A stretch of DNA of 49,553 bases from contig CANFKC010000037.1 in NCBI GenBank assembly GCA_947447265.1, forward strand, positions 1-49,553, in the 5' to 3' direction. The notes beneath the pieces were generated by a model. The model had not been told where the DNA came from. It did no database searches and was given only the letters and a program-made list of their open reading frames with translations. Each line of letters opens with the position of its first letter. Position 1 is the first letter of the stretch. The position numbers and the translations under genes were made by a program. This DNA is from Chitinophagaceae bacterium. GTDB lineage: Bacteria > Bacteroidota > Bacteroidia > Chitinophagales > Chitinophagaceae. Positions 7,033 to 15,823 of the stretch are shown piece after piece.

Positions 7033-7704
7033 TTGGATATACAAATTGAGACCAGCTGGAAAAACGAACTGAGTGACGAGTTTGAGAAACCTTACTTTCA
7101 GAAAATCGTCACTACGCTAAAAGAAGAAAAGAATGCGGGTAAGGTCACCTATCCGCCGGCAAAGCAAATATTCAACGCATTTGAGTTTACCCCGCTCGAT
7201 AAAGTAAAAGTGGTAATACTGGGGCAAGACCCATACCATAATCCCGGGCAGGCGCATGGCCTTTCTTTTTCAGTGCCCGATGGCGTAAAGCCACCGCCTT
7301 CACTCATGAATATTTTCAAAGAATTGCAAGATGACCTCGGTATACCCTACCCCGCCACCGGCAACCTGGAAAAATGGGCTCGACAGGGTGTATTATTGCT
7401 TAATGCATCACTCACAGTAATTGCCAATACGCCTATGTCTCACAGCCAGATAGGCTGGCATATTTTCACTGATGAAGTGATTAAACATATCTCCTCAGCC
7501 AAAGAAAATGTGGTTTTTATGCTGTGGGGAAAATTTGCACAAAACAAGGCGGCATTGATTGACAGCAGCAAGCATAAAATACTCATGGCGGCGCACCCTT
7601 CTCCATTATCAGCCTATAACGGCTTTATGGGTTGCGGGCACTTCAGCAAAACAAACGAGTACCTAAAAAGCAATGGTGAAAAGCCTATTGACTGGGCTTT
7701 GTAA
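7033..7704 (+). CDS. ung: Uracil-DNA glycosylase
   Basis: A 223-residue family-1 uracil-DNA glycosylase, the normal length. It removes uracil from DNA to begin base-excision repair. Motif A is GQDPYHNPGQAHGLSFSV, with the catalytic water-activating Asp at residue 66; motif B is HPSPLSA near residue 190. PPPSLMNIFKEL and KWARQGVLLLNASLTV are also conserved. The start is a TTG at 7033 because relatives begin MD..IE.SWK and no ATG exists in frame nearby. It is 44 bp after the FAH gene in the same direction. Confidence 0.97.
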   Translation: MDIQIETSWKNELSDEFEKPYFQKIVTTLKEEKNAGKVTYPPAKQIFNAFEFTPLDKVKVVILGQDPYHNPGQAHGLSFSVPDGVKPPPSLMNIFKELQDDLGIPYPATGNLEKWARQGVLLLNASLTVIANTPMSHSQIGWHIFTDEVIKHISSAKENVVFMLWGKFAQNKAALIDSSKHKILMAAHPSPLSAYNGFMGCGHFSKTNEYLKSNGEKPIDWAL

Positions 7705-8005
7705 CATGCTGCCGAAATAATAAAGCGAGTTAATGTGTATAAAGCGGCCTAACTATTCCTTTGCCAACGCAAATCAGTACCGAAATTATCTATATCGAGT
7801 ATATCTGGCGGCTTTTTTTGCGGCACTTACATCTTGAATTAAAGCTAGATTGCGGCTTTGCGCCTTTGCGCGGCTACCTATTTACCTTAGTTCAGTCACT
7901 TTGCACATAGGGCGGTATAAGCGGTGGATAAACAATCAGCGATAATTTTAGCATTCTTGCTAACTTTGTAATCTTTTTAAAATCAAAATTGTAAGCGAGT
8001 TACCT
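7705..8005. other. Intergenic region, no gene; candidate -7 element
   Basis: About 300 bases without a supportable gene. Near its end a TAACTTTG at 7961-7968 fits the Bacteroidota -7 consensus and lies 37 bases before the acyltransferase start; no matching -33 TTG sits at the usual spacing. A GC-rich stretch around 7852-7875 (TTGCGGCTTTGCGCC) resembles short dispersed repeats common in these genomes. No clear terminator for ung was found. Confidence 0.35.
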
Positions 8006-8758
8006 TTGAAAATTATCAGCAACATAGCAGGCCGTTTATATGCAGTATATGCTTTACTGGTGTTTGTAGCCACAATGCTAATTGTCTGGTTGCCGATATT
8101 TATTATTTCCTTTCTACCTGAGCCTTACCGCGCAAAATATCTCCACCCTGTTTTAAGGTTGTGGATGGGCGTTTATATGCCGCTTATATTTTGCCCTGTT
8201 TTCCGAAAAGGCAAGGAACATTTCAAAAGAGGTGAGAACTACGTTGTGGTCATCAACCACAATGCGTTAATGGATATTCCTGTTTCATCGCCGTGGATAC
8301 CCGGCCCTAATAAAACTTTGGCAAAAGCAGAAATGGCCCGGGTGCCGATTTTTGGTATTATCTACAAAGCCGGTTCCATTTTGGTTGACCGTAAAAGCGA
8401 AGCCAGCCGCCGCACCAGCTTTTCAAAAATGCAGGAAGCGCTGAATATCGGTATTAACCTGTGCCTTTATCCCGAAGGCACCCGGAATAAAACAACCCAA
8501 CCGATGCAGCAGTTTTTTGACGGCGCGTTTACAACAGCAGTAAAAGCTCAGAAACCAATTATACCTGGCTTAATATTCAATACCGGCAAAGTGCTTCCCC
8601 ACAATAAAAAATTCTGGGCCAGACCAATGCCTGTGCGCATACACTTTCTGGAACCTATACCTACGCAAGGGCTCACAACGGCTGATGTTGGCGCATTGAA
8701 ATTAAGAGTACACGGCATTATGGAATCCTATTACATCACCCACAATAATAAAGCATGA
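8006..8758 (+). CDS. plsC: 1-acyl-sn-glycerol-3-phosphate acyltransferase (PlsC family)
   Basis: A 250-residue membrane-associated acyltransferase. A hydrophobic N-terminus (residues 9-37) is followed by the catalytic HX4D motif in NHNALMD (H85, D90), the block AKAEMARVPIFGII, and the phosphate-binding YPEGTRNK (residues 155-162). The family transfers an acyl chain to lysophosphatidic acid to make phosphatidic acid; some members act on other lysolipids. The start is TTG at 8006. Its last four bases overlap the start of the DUF2520 gene (ATGA), so translation of the two is coupled. Confidence 0.9.
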   Translation: MKIISNIAGRLYAVYALLVFVATMLIVWLPIFIISFLPEPYRAKYLHPVLRLWMGVYMPLIFCPVFRKGKEHFKRGENYVVVINHNALMDIPVSSPWIPGPNKTLAKAEMARVPIFGIIYKAGSILVDRKSEASRRTSFSKMQEALNIGINLCLYPEGTRNKTTQPMQQFFDGAFTTAVKAQKPIIPGLIFNTGKVLPHNKKFWARPMPVRIHFLEPIPTQGLTTADVGALKLRVHGIMESYYITHNNKA

Positions 8759-9528
8759 CATTCAGTATAATCGGTTCTGGCAATATCGCCTGGTTCTTTG
8801 GGAAAAGGCTTGCCGCATCGGGGCACCAATGTAAAGGTGTTTATGGCAGAAACAGCCAAACGGTAAAAGAGCTTGCAGATGCCCTGCTAGCCCCGAAAAA
8901 CGGGGAAGTTACCGATATACGCGATGAAGATGCTGATGTATGCTTCCTCGCAGTTTCGGATACTGCGGTCGAGACCGTGGCAGCAAAACTTGCATTCAAG
9001 AAAACCGTACTCGTGCACATGGCAGGCGCACTGCCGCTCGATATTATTAAGAAAGCAGCCAAAGACCATGCTGTGCTCTGGCCGATTTATTCCATATTAC
9101 GCAACAATACGCGCAGCGACAGGGACATACCTATAGCCTGGGAAATGAGTAGCGAACGGGCAAAAAAATATGTGCTGGAAATGGCGCATGCTATTACCGA
9201 CAATCTGTTTGAAGCAAAAGACGAGCAACGCAAGTGGCTGCACCTATCCGCTGTAGTTACCAACAACTTCATTAATCACCTGTTTGCAATTAATGAGCAC
9301 ATCTGTAAAGAAAATAATTTGCCCGCTTCTACATTGCAACCGCTTATAAAGCAAACCTTCGACCGCGTAAAGCAAGCATCTCCATTTACTACGCAAACCG
9401 GGCCTGCTATCCGCAATGATGATGCCACCATACACCAGCACCAGAAATTGCTGGAAGGACAACCACATTTGCTTAAGGTTTATGAAGCCATGACGGAGTC
9501 GATAAAAAGCATGCACGATATTAAATAA
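8755..9528 (+). CDS. Rossmann-fold oxidoreductase with DUF2520 domain
   Basis: A 257-residue protein with an N-terminal NAD(P)-binding Rossmann domain (FSIIGSGNIAWFFGKRLAASGH) and a helical C-terminal DUF2520 domain (WLHLSAVVTNNFINHLFAINE, PLIKQTFDRV). The architecture resembles ketopantoate reductase and pyrroline-5-carboxylate reductase, but the substrate of this family is unknown. Position-specific marks include GRNSQTV after the second strand, which favours NADP, and VHMAGALPL. It overlaps plsC by 4 bp; the functional link between the two is not known. Confidence 0.88.
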   Translation: MTFSIIGSGNIAWFFGKRLAASGHQCKGVYGRNSQTVKELADALLAPKNGEVTDIRDEDADVCFLAVSDTAVETVAAKLAFKKTVLVHMAGALPLDIIKKAAKDHAVLWPIYSILRNNTRSDRDIPIAWEMSSERAKKYVLEMAHAITDNLFEAKDEQRKWLHLSAVVTNNFINHLFAINEHICKENNLPASTLQPLIKQTFDRVKQASPFTTQTGPAIRNDDATIHQHQKLLEGQPHLLKVYEAMTESIKSMHDIK

Positions 9529-9599
9529 TGTTGGTATTGTGCCAAACTCATACCTTGTTAAACAAATAAGACACTGCATTTTTGTGTTGGTATTTATTA

Positions 9600-9607
9600 T
9601 AAATTTG
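9600..9607 (+). promoter_or_regulatory. Candidate -7 element of the L,D-transpeptidase gene
   Basis: TAAATTTG fits TAnnTTTG exactly and lies 25 bases before the start codon. A TTTG at 9581-9584 is upstream, but at a spacing of 15 instead of about 19-21. Confidence 0.4.
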
Positions 9608-9632
9608 TACTAACGGGTTTAAAGGCAACAGC

Positions 9633-10403
9633 ATGTTTAGAAAAACAAGGCATATTTTATTGGTGGTGATTATTCTAATTGCCCTGCCTGTTTTTGCTCA
9701 AGCCCAAACCGATATTCAGAACTTCAAAGATTTCCAGCTCTCGTGCACACGTGTTTCTGAGGCATGGAAAAAATTCAACGATTCGCTGGCCAAAGATTTT
9801 AAAAAGAAAGGTATAGCCTACCCTCCGAAAGATATTTTTCTGCGTGCATTCAAGGCCCAGAATGAACTGGAGCTCTGGGGCCGTAATAACGAAACCAGCG
9901 AGTATAAATTAATAAAGCTATATCATATTTGCGCACTTTCAGGGTTATTGGGACCGAAACGCGCAGAAGGCGACCATCAGGTTCCGGAAGGCTACTATTT
10001 TATTGAAGACTTCAACCCTAAGAGCGACTATCATCTGTCGTTGTTGCTGAACTACCCTAATTATTCTGATAATAAACTCGGCGGCAAAGCGCGTCGCGGT
10101 GGCGATATATATATACATGGTGGTTGCGTAACCGTTGGCTGCATGCCGATGACCGACCAGGGCATACAAGAGATATACACCATTTGCCTGAATGCAAAGG
10201 TGAACGGCGAAGAGAACATACCTGTCCATATTTTCCCTACCCGCCTAACCAAGCAAGGCATCGCTTACCTGGAAAGGGAATACATCAACTATCCCGAAAA
10301 ACAAACATTCTGGAATACCCTGAAAGCGGGCTATGACTATTTTGAAAAAAACCACAAACTGTTGCCAGTTATGTACGCGCCCGATGGGCAATATGTAAAC
10401 TAA
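9633..10403 (+). CDS. L,D-transpeptidase family protein (YafK/ErfK-like), periplasmic
   Basis: A 256-residue protein with a signal peptide (residues 1-25, FAQAQ) and a YkuD-type catalytic region. The signature lies at about residues 160-174: IYIHGG followed by VTVGCMPMTD, giving His162 and the nucleophile Cys170. It resembles E. coli YafK/DpaA-type proteins, which act on peptidoglycan cross-links or on the bond between lipoprotein and peptidoglycan. LWGRNN and the YYFIEDFNPKSDYHLSLLLNYP stretch are typical of this subgroup. It stands alone behind its own probable promoter. Confidence 0.88.
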   Translation: MFRKTRHILLVVIILIALPVFAQAQTDIQNFKDFQLSCTRVSEAWKKFNDSLAKDFKKKGIAYPPKDIFLRAFKAQNELELWGRNNETSEYKLIKLYHICALSGLLGPKRAEGDHQVPEGYYFIEDFNPKSDYHLSLLLNYPNYSDNKLGGKARRGGDIYIHGGCVTVGCMPMTDQGIQEIYTICLNAKVNGEENIPVHIFPTRLTKQGIAYLEREYINYPEKQTFWNTLKAGYDYFEKNHKLLPVMYAPDGQYVN

Positions 10404-10417
10404 CCCTTATCACACAC

Positions 10418-10825
10418 TCACCTGTCCTTAAGCCGGTATACTAGTTTCAAGCCGCTCCATTCTTCGTCAATAGCGCAAACTTTTACATCTACCAATCCCG
10501 CCGCCAGTGCAGTATCCCTTATGAAATTTTCGCTGATCTCTGTTGCTATGCCCGCACTCTTCTTGTACCACGACACCCATATAATGCCATTTCTCTTAAT
10601 TTCTAACATTAATTGAGGCAGCAAAGTTTCCAGTTCACTTGCTGAATTCGTGAACAGGTGCAAAAGATCGATGTTCGATGCGGCGGTATTATCTATCACA
10701 ACGGCGAACGGAACATCGCCCAGAAGTTGCAAGTAATTGGCCGGGGCATTCATCAATTTAACCGTAAAAGCCTCTTTAAAGCCAAGCTTCTTGTAAAGCG
10801 GAGATGCAGAATACCCAGCAGCCAT
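10418..10825 (-). CDS. DUF3052 family protein
   Basis: A 135-residue protein that matches the DUF3052 pattern throughout: AGYSASPLYKKLGFKE at the start, VKLMNAPANY, a central hydrophobic stretch, IIWVSWYKKSAGIATEISE and the C-terminal LAAGLVDVKVCAIDEEWSGLKLVYR. The function of the family is unknown. It lies 11 bp downstream of the NTF2-like gene on the same strand, so they are probably co-transcribed, and its end is convergent with the L,D-transpeptidase gene. Confidence 0.88.
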   Translation of the reverse strand: MAAGYSASPLYKKLGFKEAFTVKLMNAPANYLQLLGDVPFAVVIDNTAASNIDLLHLFTNSASELETLLPQLMLEIKRNGIIWVSWYKKSAGIATEISENFIRDTALAAGLVDVKVCAIDEEWSGLKLVYRLKDR

Positions 10826-10836
10826 ATTACCTTTTA

Positions 10837-11238
10837 TTAACTGAACGGTTCAAAACAATCGTAATTTCTCTGTTTTACAATTTTACCATCTTTAAACTCG
10901 TAAAACTGCGCAAAATAAGCCTTCATCTGCCCACCTATAGGGATAGCGCCTATAGGGAGCGCCAATGTACCCGTCCAGATAGCTTCGATAATAACGGTAT
11001 TCTTAAACGAATATGATTTTAGTATTTCATACTCTTCTTTCTGCAAAACTTTATTGCCTTTGTTCGAAGCGTTTTCAAGGTCGGCAAGTGTTCTTATTGT
11101 TTTCGCCTTGGTAAGCGTATTGGGGAATTCGATCTGCTCAACGTCAGGATGATAAAAGCGTAATAGTTCTGCTGCAGATTTTCGGTTTTGAAGGGTATGG
11201 ATGAACTCTTTTACAATGGCATTATTATCGTGTGTCAT
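10837..11238 (-). CDS. NTF2/SnoaL-like protein
   Basis: A 133-residue single alpha+beta cone domain of the NTF2-like superfamily: an N-terminal helix IVKEFIHTLQNRKSAAELLRFY, HPDVEQIEFPN, central strands TVIIEAIWTGTL and the closing FAQFYEFKDGKIVKQRNYDC, which is characteristic of SnoaL-like proteins. Members are enzymes (cyclases, isomerases) or binding proteins; no catalytic residue assignment is possible here. It is upstream of, and probably in an operon with, the DUF3052 gene. A second NTF2-like gene follows divergently at 11370. Confidence 0.8.
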   Translation of the reverse strand: MTHDNNAIVKEFIHTLQNRKSAAELLRFYHPDVEQIEFPNTLTKAKTIRTLADLENASNKGNKVLQKEEYEILKSYSFKNTVIIEAIWTGTLALPIGAIPIGGQMKAYFAQFYEFKDGKIVKQRNYDCFEPFS

Positions 11239-11369
11239 TAATCTATTCGCCGGTTTAAATTCGGGAGCACTAAATTATACATTTAGTTGCTTTTTTGTAA
11301 ACCATATCTTGCAGTTCTAGCCGGGAATTGAACTTTATTTTCTCGCTGTTGCTTAACTTGCAGCCCTAT

Positions 11370-11825
11370 ATGGCAAAAGAAAACGTGGATATTGTAATAA
11401 ACCTGTACCAGAAATGGCTGGATGAATGGAATGCCCGAAATGCGGCAGGCATGACCCATCTTTTTGCTGAAAACGGCAACCTGATAGGTTTTGATGGTAG
11501 CCAGATCATAGGTAAAGATGAATTGCTGGACGTGCTGGGCAATATATTTTCGCACCACCCTACCGCTGCCTATGTGGCCCTCATCAGGGAAATACGGTTG
11601 CTTTCACCGGGCGTTGCATGGCTGAAAGCGGATGTTGGCATGGTGCCTGCAGGTAAAGACGATATCAACCCTGCCTTAAACGCCGTGCAAACCATGATAG
11701 CCGTAAAAGATGAAGATGCCTGGAAAATTTCAGTGTTTCAAAATACGCCGGCCGCATTCCACGCCCTGCCGGAACTCTCCCAGCGTATGACAGCTGACCT
11801 GAGAGAAGTATTGCGCAACGGATAA
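11370..11825 (+). CDS. NTF2-like protein (SgcJ/EcaC type)
   Basis: A 151-residue protein of the SgcJ/EcaC-like branch of the NTF2 superfamily: INLYQKWLDEWNARNAAGMTHLFAENGNLIGFDGSQIIGK is the typical opening helix-strand block, followed by SPGVAWLKADVGMV and NAVQTMIAVKDEDAWKISVFQNTPA at the end. Function unknown; related proteins occur in natural-product clusters and as stand-alone small enzymes. I start at the ATG at 11370, which fits relatives better than a TTG-region start 14 codons upstream. It is divergent from the other NTF2-like gene. Confidence 0.82.
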   Translation: MAKENVDIVINLYQKWLDEWNARNAAGMTHLFAENGNLIGFDGSQIIGKDELLDVLGNIFSHHPTAAYVALIREIRLLSPGVAWLKADVGMVPAGKDDINPALNAVQTMIAVKDEDAWKISVFQNTPAAFHALPELSQRMTADLREVLRNG

Positions 11826-11885
11826 ACCGGTACGTAACAACACAATTCCGCTCATTTTCAAATAGTTAGCATTAAGTTAATTAGC

Positions 11886-11916
11886 ATTGCTTCTTCAGGC
11901 TGTGGCATTAACTTTG
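11886..11916 (+). promoter_or_regulatory. Promoter of the cytochrome-like lipoprotein gene
   Basis: ATTG (11886-11889) and TAACTTTG (11909-11916) are separated by 19 bases, close to the Bacteroidota -33/-7 consensus. The promoter lies downstream of an in-frame TTG at 11887, which rules that codon out and supports the start at 11944. Confidence 0.65.
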
Positions 11917-11943
11917 TGTCATACTTTTGTAAAAGCATTCAAT

Positions 11944-12639
11944 TTGAAAATCAGCTCGCGTATTTTATCAGTGGTATTATTATCTGTCCTTGGCGCAGGT
12001 TTCCTTTTAAATTCCTGCACCCATTCGCCATACGTATTGCCGCAAAACCTCCGCACCGGCGACCCTACCATTTGTTTTGAAAGAGATGTGTTGCCTATTT
12101 TCATATCAAAATGCGGCAACAGTAATTGCCATGATGCATCCGCACATCGCGGGGGTTATACGCTCGATAACTATGCCAACATCGTAAGTAAAGGCATTGT
12201 ACCGGGCAATGTTGCAGCAAGTAAAATTTGGGAAACTGTAGCCATTATAAAAACGGGAGAAGAGGCAATGCCGAAAGACGGAGCTCCCCTCTCGGCCAGC
12301 GAATTAGATATTTTACGCCGCTGGATAGAAACAGGTGCCGTTGACAGCGGTAGCGCTTGCAGCAACAATCCGTGCGACTCTAATAACTTTACTTACAGCG
12401 GTGCAATAGCGCCATTAATGCAAAAATATTGCACAGGTTGCCACAGCTCTGCCAGTGCACAGGGCGGTAGCCTTTCAGATTATGCCAGCGTGAAAAACGA
12501 GGCGGTATCCGGTTCCATGATTCCCCGCATTTCGCACCAGTCTGGTTACAACGCTATGCCATCTACCGGCTTTAAATTGAGTGACTGCCAGATTGCTCAG
12601 GTTAAAAAATGGGTTGCTGCGGGCGCACCGAACAATTAA
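11944..12639 (+). CDS. Cytochrome c-like lipoprotein with CX4CH and CXXCH heme sites
   Basis: A 231-residue protein with a lipoprotein signal (TTG start, MKISSRILSV..., lipid Cys at about residue 25) and two heme-c-type segments. The first is CGNSNCH (residues 57-63), a CX4CH variant; the second is CTGCH (162-166), the normal CXXCH. Each is followed by GG(Y/S).L.(D)YA(N/S)(I/V)... and a distal MPK/MPS segment, so it is two copies of one ~110-residue unit. Such domains occur in Bacteroidota and Planctomycetota lipoproteins of unknown redox role. An extra Cys pair (SACSNNPC) sits between the units. The gene has its own promoter and stands alone. Confidence 0.82.
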   Translation: MKISSRILSVVLLSVLGAGFLLNSCTHSPYVLPQNLRTGDPTICFERDVLPIFISKCGNSNCHDASAHRGGYTLDNYANIVSKGIVPGNVAASKIWETVAIIKTGEEAMPKDGAPLSASELDILRRWIETGAVDSGSACSNNPCDSNNFTYSGAIAPLMQKYCTGCHSSASAQGGSLSDYASVKNEAVSGSMIPRISHQSGYNAMPSTGFKLSDCQIAQVKKWVAAGAPNN

Positions 12640-12692
12640 CTTTTCTAAAGCGAGGGGCTTATCCGCGATAGATTTAAGCTACACCCACAGCA

Positions 12693-12715
12693 ACAGGCCA
12701 TTTAAAATGACCTGT
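12693..12715. terminator. Possible hairpin terminator after the cytochrome gene
   Basis: ACAGG pairs with CCTGT and CATTT with AAATG around one mismatch and a very short loop, and an AT-rich stretch follows. The stem is imperfect and there is no pure T run, so this is a weak call. Confidence 0.3.
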
Positions 12716-12787
12716 GTATTTATTTAACAACCATAAAATTATACATATCGTTCCGCTTTTTGCCAACGATATATTATGTTTACGCTC

Positions 12788-13633
12788 ATGAAGTTGGCGC
12801 ATCTCATATTAACGCACGCAAACCCGCAACAGGTCAAAAAACTGATCGGTAAGCTGGCACATGAAAATGCGGATTTCTACATACACGTTGATAAAAAAAC
12901 ACCTATAGAATCGTTTCTTGAACTGGGCCAACTCCCGAATGTTACGTTTATACAAAACAGGGTAAAGGTATACTGGGGTGGCTACAGTATTGTGCAGGCC
13001 ACCATCAACGGATTCGAAGAGATTTTGAATTCAGGCAAGAAGTATGATTATATAAACCTGGCCAGCGGGCAAGACTACCCCATAAAGAAAACAGCAGATA
13101 TCCATAATTTTCTTGCAAAGAACCAGGGTAAAATATTCATGCATTATCTGTCGCTGACCGATGAGTGGCAGGAAGCTATTCCACGCATTACACAATATCA
13201 CCTTATCAATTATAACTTACCGGCAGGCACCTACATAATTGAGCAGTTCATCAACTCTATATTGCCGAAGCGTAAGCTACCCGCTAATATGGTAGCTATG
13301 GGTCGTTCGCAATGGTTTACTGCATCCCCGGAAAGTATCGCCTATGCACTGAACTACATAAAAGAAAAAAGCTGGGTCAGCCGCTTCTTCAAGCTTACCT
13401 GGGCACCTGACGAGATCATCTTCCAGACCATACTTTACAATTCGCAGTTTAAGGAAAAAATGGTCAATAACAATCTGGTTTACCTCGACTGGAGCCAAGG
13501 CAAAGCCAGCCCTAAACTACTTACCATGGAAGATGCTGCAGCGCTGCAAACATCTGACAAGCTTTTTGCACGCAAACTGGCTAACCCGGCAAGCGACCAA
13601 CTTATAGATTATCTTGATGAAATAACCGCCTGA
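12788..13633 (+). CDS. Core-2/I-branching beta-1,6-GlcNAc-transferase family glycosyltransferase
   Basis: A 281-residue glycosyltransferase of the GT14-like family. Recognisable blocks are MKLAHLILTHANPQQVKKLI, DFYIHVDKKT, VYWGGYSIVQATI, DYINLASGQDYPIK and MGRSQWFTASPESIAYALNYI, then TWAPDEIIFQTIL with the acidic Asp/Glu of the active site. The bacterial enzymes add a sugar to surface glycans and do not need a membrane anchor. I start at MKLAHL (12788) instead of an ATG four codons earlier because relatives begin this way. It is followed by two GT2 genes, so it belongs to a glycan assembly group. Confidence 0.87.
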   Translation: MKLAHLILTHANPQQVKKLIGKLAHENADFYIHVDKKTPIESFLELGQLPNVTFIQNRVKVYWGGYSIVQATINGFEEILNSGKKYDYINLASGQDYPIKKTADIHNFLAKNQGKIFMHYLSLTDEWQEAIPRITQYHLINYNLPAGTYIIEQFINSILPKRKLPANMVAMGRSQWFTASPESIAYALNYIKEKSWVSRFFKLTWAPDEIIFQTILYNSQFKEKMVNNNLVYLDWSQGKASPKLLTMEDAAALQTSDKLFARKLANPASDQLIDYLDEITA

Positions 13634-13674
13634 GTATTATATTTACGCTCTCATCAAATCAGGATTCAATTTTC

Positions 13675-14598
13675 ATGAAAAGCGTTGCTGTAATTACGGT
13701 GAATTTTAATCAAAGCCTGGTCACAGAAGCGTTGCTTGATTCTATAGCACTAACGAATACATACCTCCCACTCCAAATTATTGTTGTCGACAACGGAAGC
13801 ACCAATAACCCGGTGCCTGCGTGGCAAAAAAAATATCCGCACATTACTTTCATCCGCTCCGAAGAGAATCTTGGCTTTGCCGGTGGCAACAACCTTGGCA
13901 TAAAGCAGGCAGGCGCCGATTACCTTTTTTTCGTTAACAACGATACCGAGTTTACCCCCGGCCTGGTGCAACAACTGGCCAGCACGCTGGATGCCCACCC
14001 GGAATGCGGTATGGTATCGCCGAAAATAAGATACTTTTCAGAACCCGACACACTGCAATATGCAGGGTTCACGCCTATGAATTATTATACCTGCCGCAAC
14101 AGATGCATTGGTCAGTTTGAAAAAGACAACGGCCAGTACGATAACCTTACCGGCGAAACGGGCTACATACATGGCGCAGCCATGATGCTGCGCCGCGAAG
14201 CAGTAATAAAAGGCGGCTTTATGCCCGAAGGTTATTTTTTATATTACGAGGAGATGGACTGGTGCGAGCAAGTAAAAAGAGCCTGCTTTACGATACGGGT
14301 AAACATGCAGGCGCTTATTTACCATAAAGAATCGATTTCAGTAGGGACTAAAAGTGCTCTGAAAGAATTTTTCATGAACCGCAACAGGATACTGTTTATA
14401 AGGCGCAATTGCGGCTTCGGCACTACACTTATTTTCATGGCCTACTTCCTGTGTATTGTAGCGCCACGAAATATTTTAAACTACATAAAGGCTAAAGACT
14501 ACCATTTTATTCCAGTGCTGCTAAAGGCCATTGCATGGAATTTTACCCACGGTAAAAACAGCACAGATTTAGGGTACCCCATAAAAACTATTAAATGA
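13675..14598 (+). CDS. Family 2 glycosyltransferase (rhamnosyltransferase-like)
   Basis: A 307-residue GT2 enzyme with a GT-A fold: VAVITVNFNQ opens the nucleotide-sugar domain, VVDNGSTNNP and NLGFAGGNNLGI are the donor-binding blocks, FVNNDTEF carries the metal-binding acidic motif, and GGFMPEGYFLYYEEMDWCEQ holds the catalytic base region. This pattern is typical of dTDP-rhamnose or similar transferases in surface polysaccharide clusters. A hydrophobic patch near residues 255-275 may anchor it to the membrane. It overlaps the next GT2 gene by 4 bp (ATGA). Confidence 0.9.
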   Translation: MKSVAVITVNFNQSLVTEALLDSIALTNTYLPLQIIVVDNGSTNNPVPAWQKKYPHITFIRSEENLGFAGGNNLGIKQAGADYLFFVNNDTEFTPGLVQQLASTLDAHPECGMVSPKIRYFSEPDTLQYAGFTPMNYYTCRNRCIGQFEKDNGQYDNLTGETGYIHGAAMMLRREAVIKGGFMPEGYFLYYEEMDWCEQVKRACFTIRVNMQALIYHKESISVGTKSALKEFFMNRNRILFIRRNCGFGTTLIFMAYFLCIVAPRNILNYIKAKDYHFIPVLLKAIAWNFTHGKNSTDLGYPIKTIK

Positions 14599-15761
14599 TC
14601 ATAGCATTCTGGCTCAGCCTTTTTCTTGTTTTCTATACCTTTTTCGGATATGGCATTTTGCTTTATGCGCTGGTAAAAATTCGGGTAGCCATAAAAGGGC
14701 GCAGGGCGATACCCGACAATGGTGGTAATTGGCCCAGCCTGACGCTCATTGTTGCCGCCTATAATGAAGAAGATTTTATTGTAGAAAAGATCAAAAACAC
14801 ACTGCAGCTCAACTACCCCGCAGACAAAGTTCAGCTCGTTTTTGTAACGGACGGCAGCAGCGACCGCACCCCTGAACTTATTACCGCATATCCGCAAATT
14901 AAACTGATGCATCAGCCCGGCCGCAGCGGCAAGATAGCTGCCGTACATCGGGCCATGAAGGAAGTTACTACTGACATTGCCGTATTTACCGATGCCAATA
15001 CCTTCCTGAACAAAGATGCGCTGGTAAATATTGCCCGCCACTATGCCGACCCTAGTGTTGGGGCTGTGTCAGGAGAGAAAAGAGTGAGCATTGAGGACGT
15101 TGCAGACGCTACCGCCGGCGAAGGTTTTTACTGGAAGTATGAATCAAAACTGAAGACCTGGGACTCCGAATTGTATTCGGTGGTAGGTGCCGCCGGCGAA
15201 TTGTTTAGTGTGCGTACCAGCCTCTATGTACCTGTAGAACCCGATACCATTCTCGATGACTTTATGATATCGATGCTGATAGCGGAAAAGGGCTATCGTA
15301 TTGTTTATGAGCCGATGGCATATGCTACTGAAAGCGGATCTGAAAATATTAAAGAAGAACTAAAACGTAAAATAAGGATAGCCGCAGGCGGCATACAATC
15401 TATTATGCGACTAAAACCCCTGCTTAACCCATTTAAGCAGTTTACCCTCACGTTTCAATACATAAGCCACCGGGTGCTGCGCTGGACCGTGACACCGTTC
15501 TTAATGCTGCTAGCGTTATTACTGAATGGTATAATTGTAGCCGACAACGGCGGTTTCATTTATACAGCACTACTGGCATGTCAAACCCTGTTCTACGGTT
15601 TTTCTTTGCTTGGCTTTATATTCGAAAAAAGGCAGATCAAGATAAAGCCCTTCTTTATCCCCTACTACTTCTGCATGATGAACTATGCTGTAATTGCCGG
15701 CATACGCCGCTACATAAAGGGCAGCCAAAGCGCGGTTTGGGAGAAGAGTAAAAGAAAGTGA
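14595..15761 (+). CDS. Membrane-bound family 2 glycosyltransferase (processive-type topology)
   Basis: A 388-residue GT2 protein with one N-terminal membrane helix (residues 3-27), a cytosolic catalytic domain (LTLIVAAYNEEDFI, VFVTDGSSDRT, TDANTFLN), DDFMISM as the acceptor/base motif, KRKIRIAAGG in place of the usual Q-x-x-R-W, and three to four C-terminal helices. The topology is that of NodC/HasA/PgaC-like synthases and of EPS transferases. Overlap with the preceding GT2 gene suggests translational coupling. Whether it is processive cannot be told from sequence. Confidence 0.88.
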   Translation: MIIAFWLSLFLVFYTFFGYGILLYALVKIRVAIKGRRAIPDNGGNWPSLTLIVAAYNEEDFIVEKIKNTLQLNYPADKVQLVFVTDGSSDRTPELITAYPQIKLMHQPGRSGKIAAVHRAMKEVTTDIAVFTDANTFLNKDALVNIARHYADPSVGAVSGEKRVSIEDVADATAGEGFYWKYESKLKTWDSELYSVVGAAGELFSVRTSLYVPVEPDTILDDFMISMLIAEKGYRIVYEPMAYATESGSENIKEELKRKIRIAAGGIQSIMRLKPLLNPFKQFTLTFQYISHRVLRWTVTPFLMLLALLLNGIIVADNGGFIYTALLACQTLFYGFSLLGFIFEKRQIKIKPFFIPYYFCMMNYAVIAGIRRYIKGSQSAVWEKSKRK

Positions 15762-15786
15762 TTAGAAAATCACCCAAGTTTACCAC

Positions 15787-15823
15787 TTACCTTTACGTCT
15801 TCTTAATAGATGGCTATCAGGCG
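15787..15823 (+). repeat. Duplicated leader, copy 1 (second copy 17933-17969)
   Basis: These 37 bases, covering the region just before the start codon and the first codons of the WG-repeat gene, are identical at 17933-17969. They contain TACCTTTA, one base off the -7 consensus, so promoter and start were probably duplicated together with the gene. Confidence 0.8.

Noticed and set aside
7805-7830. Terminator after ung at the GGCGGCTTTTTTTGCGGC stretch
   Set aside because: There is a T run but no stable stem in front of it.
11887-11943. Upstream TTG start for the cytochrome-like gene
   Set aside because: It would precede the -7 promoter element at 11909-11916 and bury the lipoprotein signal peptide.
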